NCBI RefSeq assembly: GCF_014490035.1 | Contig: NZ_CP061008.1 | Span: 5,766,001 to 5,830,000 of the forward strand | DNA: 64,000 nucleotides | DNA from: Achromobacter xylosoxidans | GTDB lineage: Bacteria > Pseudomonadota > Gammaproteobacteria > Burkholderiales > Burkholderiaceae_B | Reading direction: 5' to 3' | Part shown: positions 62,441-64,000 of the stretch, in pieces | Numbering within the stretch: position 1 is the first letter of the stretch | Layout of the letters: each line of letters opens with the position of its first letter | Notes under the pieces: model-generated | The model's database searches: none | Told to the model about the DNA's origin: nothing | The model's input: only the letters and a program-made list of their open reading frames with translations | Made by a program: the position numbers and the translations under genes

Positions 62441-62644
62441 TCAGTCGGCTGAAAGCGAGGGATCGGGCAGGTCACGCAAAGCCTGCTCGATGGCGTCCAG
62501 GCAACGCTGCTCGTCCTGGACCTGCTCGAACAGCAGCAGGGCCAGGCGCGCCAGAAACAGGGACTCGCGTCCGCGCCCGGCGGTTGCGATGGCATTGCTG
62601 CAGCGCGCATAGATGCGGTCCTGGACCGCGGCGTCGGCAATCAT
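62441..62644 (-). CDS. Small DUF2783-like protein, partner of the right-edge monooxygenase
   Basis: 67 residues, ATG overlapping the monooxygenase stop by 4 bp. Predicted helical, pattern DRIYARCSNAI then ESLFLARLALLLFE, matching the 75-residue protein after the monooxygenase at 22 kb. The recurrence of the pair in the same arrangement indicates a functional unit rather than chance. Confidence 0.75.
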   Translation of the reverse strand: MIADAAVQDRIYARCSNAIATAGRGRESLFLARLALLLFEQVQDEQRCLDAIEQALRDLPDPSLSAD

Positions 62645-64000
62645 TGAATGGCTCCTTGCGCCCCGCAGGCGCGTTCGATGGCGGACAGCACCGTATCCAG
62701 CGATGGCGAGCGCCACCGGCCGCAGACATGGCCGTCGGGCCGCAAGAGGTAGGCCGTGCCGGCCTGCGGCGACTCCGCGTGCGCCGCTGGCGCGGCACAG
62801 CGGCAAGGCAGAAACCGCCACTCGGGCGAAGCCGTCAGCGCTTCCAAGGCCTGTTGTTCCGGCCAGCCGTCGAACGCCAGCAAAGTGAAACTGCCGGGGG
62901 TCAGCAGATCGGTCAGGTGCCCGCCGTCCTCCGTCCCGCCATCCGCCAGCGGCGCGCCCGGCGCCCAATCGCCGCCGTCCTCGTCATCCGTCGACAAGGG
63001 CGATCCCGCGTAGGCGATGGCTCGCGTCTGCCGAGGATTGACCAGGCGCGCAATGCCCGGATGCCGGCCCGCCAGCGACAGGCTGGCCTCGCGCATCAGA
63101 TCGAAGCCGCGATGCGGCGGCGACATGAACTCGGTGCTGCGCATGGCGTTCTCGGCATTGATGTGGAACGCCTGCCGCCGCTCGCTGCAATAGCTGTCCA
63201 GCAACGTATCCGTGCCCTTGCCTTGCAGCACGGCCGCCAGCTTCCAGACCAGGTTGTCGGCGTCGTCGAAACCCGAATTCAAGCCGCGCACGCCGAAAAT
63301 CGGCATGGCATGCGCGGCGTTGCCTGCGAACAGAATGCGGCCATGGCGATAGGCGTCCAACGTCATCGCGCCGGCGCGGTACACCGAAGTCCACACCGGC
63401 TTCCATGGCAGATGTCCTTCGCCGATGGCGTCCAGATGCGTCTGCACGAATGCCCGCACCTGATCCGGCTGCAGGGCTTGCGCGGCATCCGCGCCGGCCG
63501 CCAGTTGATAGTCCACCCGCCAGATGTTGTCCGGCTGTCGATGCATCAGGATGGTGGTCCCGCGCGCCCAGGGCGGGTCGAACCACGCGCGTCGTTGCGC
63601 TGGGTACTCGCTGGCGAGCTCGATATCGACGATCGCATAGCGGCCTTGATAGCCCGTACCCTTCAGCTCCAACCCCAGGCTGGAGCGTATGAAACTCTGG
63701 CCGCCATCGCAGGCCAGCAGCCAGTCGGCGCGCGTCTCGTAGCTGCCCAGCGGATTCTCGATCCGCAAGCTCACGCCTTCAGCGTCGGCACGGCATTCGG
63801 CCACCTTGCTGGCCCAGCGGATATCCACCCGCCCCGGAAAGCGGCCGTTGATCTCGTCGATGGCGTCCAGCAGGAACTGCTCGATGTAGTACTGCTGCAG
63901 ATTGATCATCGGCGGGTACTTGTCGCCCGGCGCCGACGGCATGTCGAACACCAGCACTTCCTCGGTGCCGTAATAGCTGCGGCCCCGGGTCCAGGCCAGG
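62641..64000 (-). CDS. FAD-dependent aromatic monooxygenase, partial (N-terminus beyond window)
   Basis: The last about 453 residues of a class A flavoprotein hydroxylase; the first about 80-90 residues, with the GxGxxG motif, lie off the right edge. Paralogue of the 22-kb enzyme: shared blocks LAWTRGRSYYGTEEVL, PPMINLQQYYIEQ, LACDGGQSFIRSSLG and FGVRGLNSGFDDADNLVWKL. Where the paralogue has the FAD-ribose motif FAGDAAH this one reads FAGNAAH (Asn). The thioredoxin-like tail is present. Starts the catabolic cluster that continues leftward to the FAH gene. Confidence 0.9.
   Translation of the reverse strand, partial: LAWTRGRSYYGTEEVLVFDMPSAPGDKYPPMINLQQYYIEQFLLDAIDEINGRFPGRVDIRWASKVAECRADAEGVSLRIENPLGSYETRADWLLACDGGQSFIRSSLGLELKGTGYQGRYAIVDIELASEYPAQRRAWFDPPWARGTTILMHRQPDNIWRVDYQLAAGADAAQALQPDQVRAFVQTHLDAIGEGHLPWKPVWTSVYRAGAMTLDAYRHGRILFAGNAAHAMPIFGVRGLNSGFDDADNLVWKLAAVLQGKGTDTLLDSYCSERRQAFHINAENAMRSTEFMSPPHRGFDLMREASLSLAGRHPGIARLVNPRQTRAIAYAGSPLSTDDEDGGDWAPGAPLADGGTEDGGHLTDLLTPGSFTLLAFDGWPEQQALEALTASPEWRFLPCRCAAPAAHAESPQAGTAYLLRPDGHVCGRWRSPSLDTVLSAIERACGAQGAIQ

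Overview
The window looks like a chromosomal segment of a high-GC betaproteobacterium of the family Alcaligenaceae, most likely Achromobacter or Bordetella. The grounds are the GC-rich codon use, the core blocks glyQ-glyS-gmhB-plsC and lptD-surA-ksgA divergent from amgK-murU, and two Bug-type (tripartite tricarboxylate transporter) solute-binding proteins, a family strongly expanded in these genera. Species-level assignment is not possible from the sequence alone.

Layout. 1-8 kb: the start of a crotonase-family gene on the minus strand, then a forward run of housekeeping genes: glycyl-tRNA synthetase (glyQ, glyS), heptose bisphosphatase (gmhB), a PlsC-type acyltransferase, a YgjP-type metallopeptidase, a PhnW-like aminotransferase, glyoxalase I and peptide deformylase. 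8-15 kb: fadE (minus), a fused SpmA/SpmB-type membrane protein (plus), pyruvate kinase (minus) and glycerate 2-kinase (plus), with hairpins between the convergent pairs. 14.5-22 kb: envelope genes, ksgA-surA-lptD on minus, divergent from the muramate-recycling pair amgK-murU and a coiled-coil membrane protein. 22-31 kb: a FAD monooxygenase / DUF2783-like / MarR operon with a palindromic operator, phhB, an OmpA-type lipoprotein, and a catabolic cluster (Lrp regulator divergent from HpcH/HpaI aldolase, aminotransferase, ArgE-like deacylase, MHS transporter).

32-47.4 kb is the most unusual region. It has visibly lower GC, especially in its left half, and carries two diverged copies of one four-gene set: LysR regulator, cysteine-dioxygenase-like cupin, four-domain rhodanese with a single catalytic cysteine, and MetC-type C-S lyase. 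Copy A (minus) is linked to a polar-amino-acid ABC transporter. Copy B (plus, divergent from its LysR) is linked to a Bug binding protein, a maleate-isomerase-type racemase and an aspartoacylase-type deacylase. I infer a pathway for uptake and C-S cleavage of organosulfur amino acids or their N-acyl conjugates, with thiol or sulfane-sulfur oxidation. The region ends close to the 3' end of a tRNA-Lys gene with its own promoter and terminator, a typical island boundary, although no integrase or att duplication was found.

47.9-64 kb: an SDR oxidoreductase and a divergent TetR regulator sharing a near-perfect 26-bp palindrome, a Cache-type diguanylate cyclase, an AsmA-family protein, an LTA-synthase-like sulfatase-fold enzyme, tag, a YkgJ-type cysteine-cluster protein, an alpha/beta hydrolase with Cys in the nucleophile elbow, an AraC regulator, a Fur-family regulator with a SpoIIAA-like partner, a small zinc-ribbon protein, and a catabolic cluster that runs off the right edge (FAD monooxygenase, DUF2783-like, Bug protein, VOC dioxygenase, fumarylacetoacetate hydrolase), whose first two genes are paralogues of the 22-kb operon.
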